Source of the DNA: a virus
Direction: 5' to 3' (one strand)
Length of the DNA: 29,460 nucleotides
IMG/VR virus record: IMGVR_UViG_3300020177_000044
Coordinates: 1 to 29,460 of that record
Below, one piece after another: positions 1-7,186 of this stretch (position 1 is its first letter; each line of letters opens with the position of its first letter). A program made the translations under genes and the position numbers. The notes beneath the pieces were generated by a model. The model saw nothing but the letters and a program-made list of their open reading frames with translations, ran no database searches and had not been told where the DNA came from.

Positions 1-459
1 CATCATTGTTTGTCTTTGCCAGTTACCATAATACGTTGCTCTGTCGTTTACGTTCTTATAGTTTCTACTACCTGCATATACATTATTAACTAGTTGATTA
101 TCTTTTCCTGAACCTACATAGTCAAAACCTAATATGTATATTTCTTTATGATCATGCTGACTTGCTAATAATAGTGCAGTCGGGCCACTACTCCAGCCTT
201 TGTTTGGATTCATAATATTAATATTAGGTGTTCGTTCAGTTAGTTTGTTTCTATTTGAATGAACATTATATTTTAGGTGATATTCAGTTTCGCTAATTTC
301 AATAATCATTTTAGTATCAACACATACTAAATGATCTGGCACAAACTCTCTATACAAGCCATTACAACCGTATGTTGTGCCTTTGGTTTTTAAGTTATGT
401 AGATTGAGTGAGGAACGACTTGTTCCGTTTCCTAATACAAACGCTGTTTTATTTGACAT
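1..459 (-). CDS. GT42/DUF115-like glycosyltransferase-fold protein, partial (3' end outside window)
   Basis: The frame stays open from an ATG at 457-459 to the window edge, so about 153 N-terminal residues are visible. The protein opens with a Rossmann-like nucleotide-binding pattern (FVLGNGTSR, residues 7-15), then a C-N-G-L-Y segment, and near residues 90-115 a G-W-S-S-G-P-T-A run followed by EIYILGFDY. This order (GNGxS near the N-terminus, CN.xY, SG..A, then EIYxxGxDY) resembles GT42 sialyltransferases and related DUF115-like proteins; that is inference from motif order only. The start overlaps the preceding stop as TAATG, so translation is probably coupled to the small gene upstream, in one operon with the portal. 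The role is unknown; modifying a sugar on a virion or host component is one possibility. No T4 gene at this position is known to me with this fold. Confidence 0.55.
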   Translation of the reverse strand, partial: MSNKTAFVLGNGTSRSSLNLHNLKTKGTTYGCNGLYREFVPDHLVCVDTKMIIEISETEYHLKYNVHSNRNKLTERTPNINIMNPNKGWSSGPTALLLASQHDHKEIYILGFDYVGSGKDNQLVNNVYAGSRNYKNVNDRATYYGNWQRQTMM

Positions 460-707
460 TAAATCCCGCCGGCGGCTGCTTGTGCTGCTAGACCGTACAT
501 TTGTCTAACATAATTAAGGTCCTTGGCTTTTTGTTCAGTGTGAGTATCAGATGCTTTACGAGCACGATTGATATCTTTTAGAGATAATCTACTTTTCCTA
601 TTGTCATCAATTTTAACAACGCTGATATCATCCTCAGCGTTGTAGGTATCGTCCTCAGTAGGCTCCATTGTTTCTCTGTCAAAGTAATATAGTTCTCTAA
701 GTATCAT
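459..707 (-). CDS. Small protein in the gp67/gp68 prohead-core position
   Basis: This is an 82-residue frame starting MILRELYYFD and ending in an alanine-rich tail (QAAAGGI). An upstream in-frame ATG would give 121 residues but lies inside gp20, so I prefer the ATG at 705-707, seven bases after the gp20 stop. The middle is acidic (EPTEDDTYNAEDD) and the second half is basic and helical (RKSRLSLKDINRARKASD). In T4 the genes right after the portal encode the prohead core proteins gp67 and gp68, and small charged proteins occupy this place in marine relatives. The assignment rests on position and character, not on a sequence match I can prove. There is no Shine-Dalgarno sequence before the start; translation may depend on coupling to gp20. 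A TATAAATA late box lies at the gp20 stop. Confidence 0.6.
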   Translation of the reverse strand: MILRELYYFDRETMEPTEDDTYNAEDDISVVKIDDNRKSRLSLKDINRARKASDTHTEQKAKDLNYVRQMYGLAAQAAAGGI

Positions 708-711
708 AATG

Positions 712-719
712 TATTTATA
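712..719 (-). promoter_or_regulatory. T4-type late promoter box TATAAATA
   Basis: The minus strand reads TATAAATA, the exact T4 late -10 consensus, and it contains the gp20 stop codon. Transcription would start about six bases downstream, at or inside the ATG at 705-707, so for that gene the message would be nearly leaderless. The box lies within a 19-bp sequence repeated exactly at 7162-7180. Confidence 0.5.
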
Positions 720-2469
720 TCGTTTGTGCCGGATTTGGTTCTGCGCCTTCGCCGCCAAGTTCGTTTCCTGTATTTGTTTCGGGTGCAGTATCAGTGCCGC
801 CGTCAATGCCGCCTTCATCTGCACCTAACTCGTCTTCAAGTCCGCCAAAGTCGCCTGCAAGATCGGCGCCGCTTAATCCAGCACCTCTCATTTCGCCTGC
901 CATGTCGTCAGTAACAAGATCGGTTAAGTTTTCGTCATTTTCTTCACGCCATAAACGTTCGTTCTCTGCTATTTCTTCTGCACTTAATCCTAAGAATCTT
1001 TCAAGTGCAAATCTATTTGAAATATAAGGAACAGCTGCCATACTTGTAAATGTGCTTATTCTATTGTTGTCTAGTTCTGCTTGTCTATATGCTGCAAAGT
1101 TCTGTGGCGGTGTTAATCGTAAGTCAAACATTGCATAATCAATGTTTGCACCTTTACTTTGTAAAAATAGTTTAAACTCACTATTAAAATCTTCAGCCAT
1201 CATATCTTGCAAACGTTCGCAATATTTATTAAAGCGAAGTTCTTGAATATATGCTGTGCCTACTCGGCCATCATTATACTGCGATGCACCGTCATCGGCG
1301 CCGGTAGGCAAGTAGCTGCTTGGAATACGTAAGCCGCGTACCAGTTTGTTAGTAAAGTATCTAAGGTCATCAATCTCGCCTAAGTTAGTGCCGCCTGGTA
1401 GTGTTTCAACTTTTGATCCTCTACCTTCTGCTGTTTGAGGGAAGAAGTAGTCTTCGTTGATTGACAGTGGATTATAACTACTGTCTATAACATTTGTACC
1501 TCCACCTGTCTTACTTGGGATACGCCTTTGATGTATTTCAGTTTTAACACGTTCCACAAACTGCATAGCAAGGTGTGAAGGCATGTTGCCCACATCAACG
1601 TAGAATACTCTGCGCTCTGGCGCACGTTGGACACGATAGATAATAATCGCATCCTCAAGCAACTCTTTCTGCTTGTATACTTTAAAAATACTCTCAAGCA
1701 AACTATTACCGAAAGGATAGTTTTGATCTAACCCTTCACTTAAACTTAAATGTAAAACATGTTGTGCATCAATATATGTTTCGTCGTGTTCTTGTGCAAA
1801 TCTACTAGTGTTTCCACTTGGTGTATGATTATTACCTACGCCGGTTCCTCTTTGAACTTGCTGATATCCGTTAGTTCCGCCTGGTCCATAACTGTTTTGT
1901 GTGTTTAACGGTGTTGCTTCCAATGCACCAAATGCAAAGTTTAGATTTTTTACAACATACTGCTCTGGTTTTTTGCCTTCTGATTCATTTACAATGATTT
2001 TTGTAATCTGACTAGGATCAACATGAAATAGTTTCTGTGTTTCGGGATCTCTAATAAAAAACTGATCGCCATACTTAAATGTATTGCGTATAGTTCTAAA
2101 CATACGTGTTTCAAACTTGTTTAGTTTACACCATTGCTGTAGATACTGCCCAATAACTTGTACTTCGCTGTTTGTAGGGGTGCCTTTAAAGTCAAGACGG
2201 AAGTGTGTTTTGTTGTCGTTGTTTTTTTGTGTACAAAATTCAGCTAGAATATCAAGTGCAGCATTTACTTCGCTATCACTATCCATAGTATTATACTGAT
2301 TATAACGTTCAATACGATTTGGCGAGCCGACATATACATCTGGCAAGTGAGATGAGTAGTTGGCCGCAGCTGGACCTATTCCGTTGTTTCCTTTTAAACT
2401 AAAGGGACTGTACCCTCCGTTTATATTGTCACTCGTCGGAACTGGAGTAAAATGTTTTTTCCAACTCAT
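715..2469 (-). CDS. gp20: Portal vertex protein (T4 gp20 homologue)
   Basis: The product is 584 residues (T4 gp20 is 524) and forms the dodecameric ring at the unique head vertex through which DNA is packaged and ejected. Family features visible are the N-terminal MSWKKHFTPV, the YNTMDSDSEVNAALDILAEF helix, the R-A-P-E-R-R-V-F-Y-V-D-V-G-N-M-P stretch near residues 283-298, the NPLSINEDYFFP segment, and LPGGTNLGEIDDLRYF followed by RIPSSYL. These are hallmarks of the gp20 family used as a marker gene for marine T4-like phages. The C-terminal 70 residues are acidic and glycine-rich, longer than in T4 and probably flexible. The ATG overlaps the upstream stop as ATGA, and AAAGG lies 8 bases before it. 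It is co-transcribed with the tape-measure-like gene upstream. Confidence 0.95.
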   Translation of the reverse strand: MSWKKHFTPVPTSDNINGGYSPFSLKGNNGIGPAAANYSSHLPDVYVGSPNRIERYNQYNTMDSDSEVNAALDILAEFCTQKNNDNKTHFRLDFKGTPTNSEVQVIGQYLQQWCKLNKFETRMFRTIRNTFKYGDQFFIRDPETQKLFHVDPSQITKIIVNESEGKKPEQYVVKNLNFAFGALEATPLNTQNSYGPGGTNGYQQVQRGTGVGNNHTPSGNTSRFAQEHDETYIDAQHVLHLSLSEGLDQNYPFGNSLLESIFKVYKQKELLEDAIIIYRVQRAPERRVFYVDVGNMPSHLAMQFVERVKTEIHQRRIPSKTGGGTNVIDSSYNPLSINEDYFFPQTAEGRGSKVETLPGGTNLGEIDDLRYFTNKLVRGLRIPSSYLPTGADDGASQYNDGRVGTAYIQELRFNKYCERLQDMMAEDFNSEFKLFLQSKGANIDYAMFDLRLTPPQNFAAYRQAELDNNRISTFTSMAAVPYISNRFALERFLGLSAEEIAENERLWREENDENLTDLVTDDMAGEMRGAGLSGADLAGDFGGLEDELGADEGGIDGGTDTAPETNTGNELGGEGAEPNPAQTI

Positions 2470-4673
2470 ATTGTACCTTTCAGCATATTGCCCTGTAAAC
2501 TCTTTGTAGCTCTAAATGTTTTTTGTTGCGCACTCACTGAAGATGATTCTATAGTTACAAGTGTTTGCAACTGTTGTATCATTGTATCAAACTTACTTGC
2601 CATTAAGTTACTCATTTGTTCTGCAACATTATTATTACTTATCGTATTTTGTCCATTTGTACCATTGTTCTGAACACTAGCATCAAGACTTTTAATGCCT
2701 TTCATAAGATTTTGCATAACGCCCATACTAGTGTTTGCACTCATAACATTTGCTGGCCCTGATATAAATTCCGGTCCAGCTTCGCCTACCATACCGTACT
2801 CACCTGCACCAATGCGGCCACCGTTTGCAAATCCTCCACTATACCTCGATGGATTAGCTTGATATCTTGCAACTTTACTTAATGTTTCGGCTTGTATATC
2901 TGCTAATCCTTCAACTGAGTTTATTATTACATCACTTAGGTGTGCTTCAGCTGCTGCAACTCTTTCAACTGCACCCGCTGCAATTGATGGTATCTCGCTT
3001 AATAATTCAGCTTGAGCAGATTCAAGTGATGCACGAGCAGCAGCAATGTCATTTTGTGTGGTTGTAGCAGTTTCGTTAACATTTGTATCAGTAGTTGCTC
3101 CAGTTGCAGTTGTAGTTGCTCTTAAAGCCTCTTGTGTGGTTGTAGCAGTTTCGTTAACATTTGTATCAGTAGTTGCTCCAGTTGCAGTTGTAGTTGCTCC
3201 TAAAGCCTCAGCATCTGAAGTTGCTGATTGCATCTGTTCTCTCAGTTGGGCTACTATACTTCCATGACCTTGTTTTATTACTTCGCTATTTGTATCAAGA
3301 AATTCGGCTGCATTAAATAAGTTGTTGATGCCGCCTGAAAGTTCGTTGGCAATTGTTTCTGCGCTTGGCATCACCTCTGATATTTTATTCAATGCGGCAA
3401 CTGCAACATTCTCAATGTGCGGAATAGTAGTTTCCATTACTGTTGTTGTTAGTGTGCGTAAATCTTCTTGTATGCCAATAGTTTTGTCAAATATACCTGT
3501 AGTCTGTTCCATCTGACGAGCTTGCTCTTGTAGTATTTGATTGTTGAGCGTTTCTCTAGCCTCTTCAGCAGTCATAGTTCCGTCGCTAACACTATCGACT
3601 GCATTCTTGTAGTTGTATCCAGCAGCACTTGCGTCTGCAAATGCACTTGATATATTAGACATACCACCTAGCATTGCAGTTTGTCTAAACTGTTCTGTGT
3701 CTTGGTAATCCATTGCAGCACCAGTTGCTGCTTGTAAACTATCTTGGAAACTACGTATATCGCCAGCGTTAAACTGTTGGGCAGCAGCATACAAGTCATC
3801 GGCACCGCTGCCCATAGCAAGCAATGCAGCTCTTGTACTTTCAGTTGTAGGAGCTCCTCTAAGTGCAACATCTACAAATGCGTCAGCAGCATCTTTACCT
3901 AATGTGTTTTGCAGTTCTACCAACTTGGTGGTAAATGCAGTTTGTTCTTCAGCAGTTTTATTTGACAAAAATGCATTAACATCACCTTGACGTCTACGTT
4001 CTTTCATTTCATCTGCAAGAGCGTCACGCTGTTTGCCTGTAAGTTTTGACAATCCGTCTAGTTCAACCATTAGATTTTTAGCAGCAGCAGCTTGTTGTTC
4101 TACACTTGCTCTATCTGTTCTACTGTTAGCATCACTTAGTTCGCCATAGAGGGCAAGATTTTCATTTATGTCAGCTGTTGTAAATCCTAACTGTCGAAGT
4201 TTAGTGCCTAGTTCTGCACTATCAAGTATTGTAGTTGATACTGCTTTAAATCTAGATATAGCTATATCTGTTGTGCCACCGAAAGCTCTTAAAGATTCAG
4301 AGTTCTTTTTCAAGAATCCTGTCATTTCTTCAACACTCAATCCAAGTTCAGCAGCAGATACTTTTACATCTTTTATTTCTTTGCCAAATGTAGCACCTAC
4401 ACTGGTAAGTTGTTGATATTCAGCAAGACTAGCTTCGGCGAACTGCGACAACCCATCAACTAGTTTGCCAACAGTTTTTCCAAACAATCCAGTGTTAGCT
4501 GAAATAGCGCCACTGTATGCACTTAGTTGTTGCTGTCCAGTAAGAAGTGCGCCGCCTAGGCCGAGCGCAGCTTTAGTAGTACCTGATAGAGCTTTTCCAG
4601 CTGCGCCTGCACCGGTGCCGAGAGTACCTAATAATGTATTTAAACCACCGCCGGCTGTTGTTTCTTCTGCCAA
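2466..4673 (-). CDS. Tape-measure-like tail protein
   Basis: The protein has 735 residues, starts with TTG (4671-4673) and has a good ribosome site (TAGGAG, 9 bases upstream). Its composition is alanine, threonine, serine and glutamine rich with long predicted helices, as in tape measure proteins. Near residues 628-637 it has GGRIGAGEYGMVGEAGPEFI, close to the GG..AGE.GPE(A/F)I signature common at the C-terminal side of phage tape measures. Residues about 489-540 contain a 26-residue tandem duplication. Tape measures set tail length and occupy the tail lumen; T4 uses gp29 for this. I cannot show homology to gp29, so this is a functional guess from composition, the motif and the neighbourhood (portal downstream; gp26 with its frameshift cassette divergent). 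A different virion protein remains possible. Confidence 0.6.
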   Translation of the reverse strand: MAEETTAGGGLNTLLGTLGTGAGAAGKALSGTTKAALGLGGALLTGQQQLSAYSGAISANTGLFGKTVGKLVDGLSQFAEASLAEYQQLTSVGATFGKEIKDVKVSAAELGLSVEEMTGFLKKNSESLRAFGGTTDIAISRFKAVSTTILDSAELGTKLRQLGFTTADINENLALYGELSDANSRTDRASVEQQAAAAKNLMVELDGLSKLTGKQRDALADEMKERRRQGDVNAFLSNKTAEEQTAFTTKLVELQNTLGKDAADAFVDVALRGAPTTESTRAALLAMGSGADDLYAAAQQFNAGDIRSFQDSLQAATGAAMDYQDTEQFRQTAMLGGMSNISSAFADASAAGYNYKNAVDSVSDGTMTAEEARETLNNQILQEQARQMEQTTGIFDKTIGIQEDLRTLTTTVMETTIPHIENVAVAALNKISEVMPSAETIANELSGGINNLFNAAEFLDTNSEVIKQGHGSIVAQLREQMQSATSDAEALGATTTATGATTDTNVNETATTTQEALRATTTATGATTDTNVNETATTTQNDIAAARASLESAQAELLSEIPSIAAGAVERVAAAEAHLSDVIINSVEGLADIQAETLSKVARYQANPSRYSGGFANGGRIGAGEYGMVGEAGPEFISGPANVMSANTSMGVMQNLMKGIKSLDASVQNNGTNGQNTISNNNVAEQMSNLMASKFDTMIQQLQTLVTIESSSVSAQQKTFRATKSLQGNMLKGTI
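3054..3209 (-). repeat. 78-bp tandem duplication inside the tape-measure-like gene
   Basis: Two adjacent copies, 3054-3131 and 3132-3209, differ at a single visible base (cttaaag versus cctaaag). Each encodes 26 residues of the type ATTTATGATTDTNVNETATTTQ-EAL. The unit length is a multiple of three, so the frame is kept. Near identity at the DNA level points to a recent duplication. Confidence 0.95.
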
Positions 4674-4699
4674 AACGTTAAACTCCTACTTAACTATAG

Positions 4700-4707
4700 A
4701 ATAAATA
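4700..4707 (+). promoter_or_regulatory. Late promoter box AATAAATA for gp26
   Basis: AATAAATA is followed by TAGCTAG; transcription would start near 4713 and give a leader of about 27 bases containing AGGA 6 bases before the gp26 ATG. The box points toward the leftward box at 4718-4725, so both predicted start points fall at about 4712. Confidence 0.6.
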
Positions 4708-4717
4708 TAGCTAGTAG

Positions 4718-4725
4718 TATTTACC
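4718..4725 (-). promoter_or_regulatory. Late promoter box GGTAAATA for the tape-measure/portal operon
   Basis: The minus strand reads GGTAAATACTACTAG, matching the boxes before 17184 (AATAAATACTACTAGG) and 18980 (GGTAAATACTATAAAG). The predicted start near 4712 gives a leader of about 39 bases with TAGGAG before the TTG start codon. Confidence 0.6.
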
Positions 4726-4739
4726 TTATAGGAACTCCC

Positions 4740-5579
4740 ATGGAAAAAACAGAAAGTCCACTAAAAAAATATCGTAGACAGCCCAAGTTATATTTTAATA
4801 TTCCTAGCAACGGAAAATGGTATAATGAAAAAGTATTAGCTGAAAATACGTACACTAATCTAGCTGTGTTTAGTATGACAGCTAGTGATGAAATATTATT
4901 TAAAACACCAGATGCACTTATCAACGGCGATGCAACTGCAAAAAATATTAGTAGCTGTATTCCAGCTATATTAGATCCGTGGGCTATAAAAACATTAGAT
5001 CTTGATGCAATACTAATAGCAATACGAATGTCTTCGTATGGCGACACAATGAATGTTTCCGCTAAATGTAAAAAATGCGGCTCTGACAATCAATACGAAG
5101 TTGGACTACAAAAATATTTAGATTACTTTTCAACAAAAGAGTTTGAAGATAAAGTATACTACGAAAACTTTGTTGTGCATATCGAGCCATTGAGCTATAA
5201 ACAATGGACTGATATACAAAAACAACAAACAGCATACCAACGTGCATTAAATTTAAATGTCAGTAAAATCAAAGAAGAAGCTGAAAAAGAAAAGTTTATA
5301 CAAGATGTTATTGATAAAATAAATGTGTTGGTTGCTCAAGCAATACTTGATCAAGTTGTTGCTGTTGAAGTTGACGGGCAAGTTGAAACTGATAGAAAAG
5401 AAATAGATGATTTTCTCGAGCAAGCTGACGTAGGTTTATTTCACGAACTTAAAAGAGTGATTGAAAAAAATACATTGGAATGGCGTCTCGAGCCTGAATC
5501 AATAAAATGTAATGAATGTGAGCATGAAGATATTGTTAGGATATCATTGGACACATCAGATTTTTTCGTACAAGGCTAA
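4740..5579 (+). CDS. gp26: Baseplate hub assembly protein (T4 gp26 / PF12322-type), probable frameshift donor
   Basis: The product is 279 residues (T4 gp26 is 208). The N-terminal part (RQPKLYFNIPSNGKWY, then FSMTASDEILFKTPDALINGDA, CIPAILDPWAIKTLDLDAIL) is typical of the T4 baseplate protein family PF12322, needed for hub assembly. Two CxxC pairs, Cys110/Cys113 (CKKC) and Cys257/Cys260 (CNEC), could hold a zinc ion. The ATG at 4740 has AGGA 6 bases upstream and a late promoter box 33 bases upstream. At codons 275-276 (TTT TTC) lies a -1 slippery heptamer with a downstream stem that covers the stop codon, so part of the ribosomes may enter the -1 frame and make a product of about 353 residues. 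Family assignment is firm; a chaperone role like lambda gpG is inference. Confidence 0.88.
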   Translation: MEKTESPLKKYRRQPKLYFNIPSNGKWYNEKVLAENTYTNLAVFSMTASDEILFKTPDALINGDATAKNISSCIPAILDPWAIKTLDLDAILIAIRMSSYGDTMNVSAKCKKCGSDNQYEVGLQKYLDYFSTKEFEDKVYYENFVVHIEPLSYKQWTDIQKQQTAYQRALNLNVSKIKEEAEKEKFIQDVIDKINVLVAQAILDQVVAVEVDGQVETDRKEIDDFLEQADVGLFHELKRVIEKNTLEWRLEPESIKCNECEHEDIVRISLDTSDFFVQG

Positions 5580-5800
5580 CGAGCCTAGAAGACTCTGATA
5601 TACTTTCGTTAGCCAAAGATTTTGAAAATAATATCAAACAAATAAAAGACAACGCATACCGACTTAGTTGGTACATGCGTGGCGGGATCTCAGTTGATCA
5701 AATACTTTACGATACAGATTTAGAAGATCACGATATCATTGGCAATATTATAAAAGATAATATTGAAAATACCAAAAACTCAAAGATGCCGTTGATTTAA
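5540..5800 (+). CDS. -1 frame extension of gp26, tail-assembly-chaperone-like
   Basis: This frame opens after a stop at 5537-5539 and ends with TAA at 5798-5800. It has no ATG, GTG or TTG start before an internal ATG at 5672, which lies inside what looks like its most conserved part. Entering by frameshift at 5567 adds 77 residues, beginning RTRLTSLEDSDILSLAKDFE and containing NAYRLSWYMRGGIS and a C-terminal KMPLI. The frame looks truly coding (balanced, amphipathic composition) and ends one base before the convergent gene. By layout it corresponds to the T part of lambda gpGT. It may be what is annotated as a gp51-type hub assembly factor in related phages, but I cannot show similarity to T4 gp51 (249 residues). 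Expression only as a fusion to gp26 is the simplest model. Confidence 0.8.
   Translation, partial: DIIGHIRFFRTRLTSLEDSDILSLAKDFENNIKQIKDNAYRLSWYMRGGISVDQILYDTDLEDHDIIGNIIKDNIENTKNSKMPLI
5561..5614 (+). promoter_or_regulatory. Programmed -1 ribosomal frameshift signal (slippery site plus stem-loop)
   Basis: The heptamer T_TTT_TTC occupies 5561-5567 in the correct phase for the gp26 frame. A 6-base spacer (5568-5573) is followed by GGCTAACGA (5574-5582), which pairs perfectly with TCGTTAGCC (5606-5614) across a 23-base loop. The gp26 stop TAA (5577-5579) lies inside the 5' arm. After slipping, tRNA-Phe can re-pair at both codons (TTT, TTT). Spacing and phase match known simultaneous-slippage sites. 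Confidence 0.85.
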
Positions 5801-7147
5801 TTACTGAGGGCCTGGCACTGCATCTGGATTCGTAGGCATACCTGGTTCGCTAGTTTGTGCAGTAGGTTCAGCAGGATTCTCAGATGCATCTATAGGATTG
5901 AGACCTAACGTACCTGTTAGCAGTGTTTCTCGTCTACCCTCAGGTATGTAAGGAACCAATCTACTTTTTTGACTTGGCGGAAACAATAATGTTCCAAACA
6001 CTAACTTGGCCCATTCACTTTCGCCGTAGTACTCTCCTGTAACACCTTCGGTTTCTTTTGGATCAAACCCTGATATTGCTTTAGCTAGAGCGCCAGTGCC
6101 AAACTTTCCATCAAGAGCAATAGCAGCTTGATTGGTAATATTTTCTAGACTTCTTCCTGTATTAACAAAAATATCTTTGAATGTGCTATCAACAATAATT
6201 TCTGCCAACCAGCGTTGTATACTTGATGTACTTAAAATTAGTGGTATTACTATCCACAATGCTTCAGTGACAATCATACTTAAAAATGCAGCTGGAGCAC
6301 CTGCACCTGTGAGTGCAACAGACAGTTGTCCGGCTCTAACTACTGATCTTATTGGTGCCATGAGTGCTCTTACAAATCGAATTTTTGTAAGTAATCTTGC
6401 ACATTGAGCTGCATAATAGGCTACTAGTTGTCCTTGGAGTATGTTTCTAATATCTTGTAATCTTTGAACGTCTCCACCAGATTGTTCAGCTTGTTCAATT
6501 TCTAGATTTATATTTTCAATTTCTACCATCATTCCCCAGAAGGGACCTACAATAGATGCTGTTGTTCCAAGTAATCCTATTACAACTTTAAACATTCGAT
6601 TTTGTAGGAGGCGGCCGAGTCTACTACTACGAGCTTTTTGTACATTTGCGTAATCTTCTGCTGTTGCATTTCTAATAGCTCTACCAAGAGAAAACGATCT
6701 TTTAAAATCGCCTTTGAGTTTGCCATCTTTGATTTCTGTATCGATTGTGTTTGAAATTTGTGCAGGAGTTCTACTGCTTAAATCGTCAACTCTTGCTTGT
6801 ATTTTTTCTGCATCTGCTCGAGTTGTAGTATTAACTACAGTTGTTGTATCAGGTAGAGTTACCATAAATCTATCGTCAGCAAGTCGTTGTACACCAGGTG
6901 TTAGTTTAAATACACCTCGACCAACTGGGTTACTTGTTCTCCACTGAGATGTTAGTTGTCTGCCAACACCAGTTGGTGCAGGTCTTCCATTACTGCCGTC
7001 AGGTTTGACCTCAGTCCACATTTGTCCGCGCCACTTGTACGTTTTACCATCGAGATCGGTAGTAGTACCAACTTCAGGAACTCGTGTATCAGTTTCATCT
7101 TCGAATATCAAATGTGTTTTTTTTAATGTTACTTCGCTCAGTTTCAT
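5801..7147 (-). CDS. Unknown late protein with two membrane segments
   Basis: I do not recognise this 448-residue protein. It begins MKLSEVTLKKTHLIFED, followed near residues 34-47 by GKTYKWRGQMWTEV and a basic region. Two hydrophobic stretches, about residues 187-208 (VVIGLLGTTASIVGPFWGMM) and 283-306 (ending WIVIPLILS), could cross a membrane; between them lies a charged, possibly coiled segment (about 210-240) and a basic amphipathic part. The last 40 residues are proline, serine and glutamate rich. The gene has its own T4-type late promoter 24 bases upstream, so it is probably made late, as a virion component or a host-membrane protein. Its stop abuts that of the gp26 -1 frame (5800/5801) on the opposite strand with no terminator between. 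The ribosome site is weak (GGA at 10 bases). Confidence 0.75.
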   Translation of the reverse strand: MKLSEVTLKKTHLIFEDETDTRVPEVGTTTDLDGKTYKWRGQMWTEVKPDGSNGRPAPTGVGRQLTSQWRTSNPVGRGVFKLTPGVQRLADDRFMVTLPDTTTVVNTTTRADAEKIQARVDDLSSRTPAQISNTIDTEIKDGKLKGDFKRSFSLGRAIRNATAEDYANVQKARSSRLGRLLQNRMFKVVIGLLGTTASIVGPFWGMMVEIENINLEIEQAEQSGGDVQRLQDIRNILQGQLVAYYAAQCARLLTKIRFVRALMAPIRSVVRAGQLSVALTGAGAPAAFLSMIVTEALWIVIPLILSTSSIQRWLAEIIVDSTFKDIFVNTGRSLENITNQAAIALDGKFGTGALAKAISGFDPKETEGVTGEYYGESEWAKLVFGTLLFPPSQKSRLVPYIPEGRRETLLTGTLGLNPIDASENPAEPTAQTSEPGMPTNPDAVPGPQ

Positions 7148-7171
7148 AGATATATTCCAACTATCATAATG

Positions 7172-7179
7172 TATTTATA
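7172..7179 (-). promoter_or_regulatory. Late promoter box TATAAATA for the 448-residue protein
   Basis: The box is an exact match to the T4 late consensus on the minus strand, 24 bases before the ATG, giving a predicted leader of about 19 bases. It is part of a 19-bp sequence (7162-7180) identical to 702-720, and a perfect hairpin (7187-7205) lies immediately upstream. Confidence 0.7.
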
Positions 7180-7186
7180 TATTATA

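Noticed and set aside
459-824. Longer 121-residue version of the small gene after gp20
   Set aside because: The extra 39 residues lie inside gp20 in another frame and look like its shadow; the ATG at 707 follows the gp20 stop closely.
3054-3209. CRISPR-like or regulatory repeat
   Set aside because: Only two adjacent copies without spacers, in frame in a coding sequence; a simple tandem duplication explains it.
5672-5800. Independent translation of the frame after gp26 from the internal ATG
   Set aside because: That ATG lies within the YRLSWYMRGG block, would discard most of the domain, and has no ribosome site; the frameshift model explains the whole frame.
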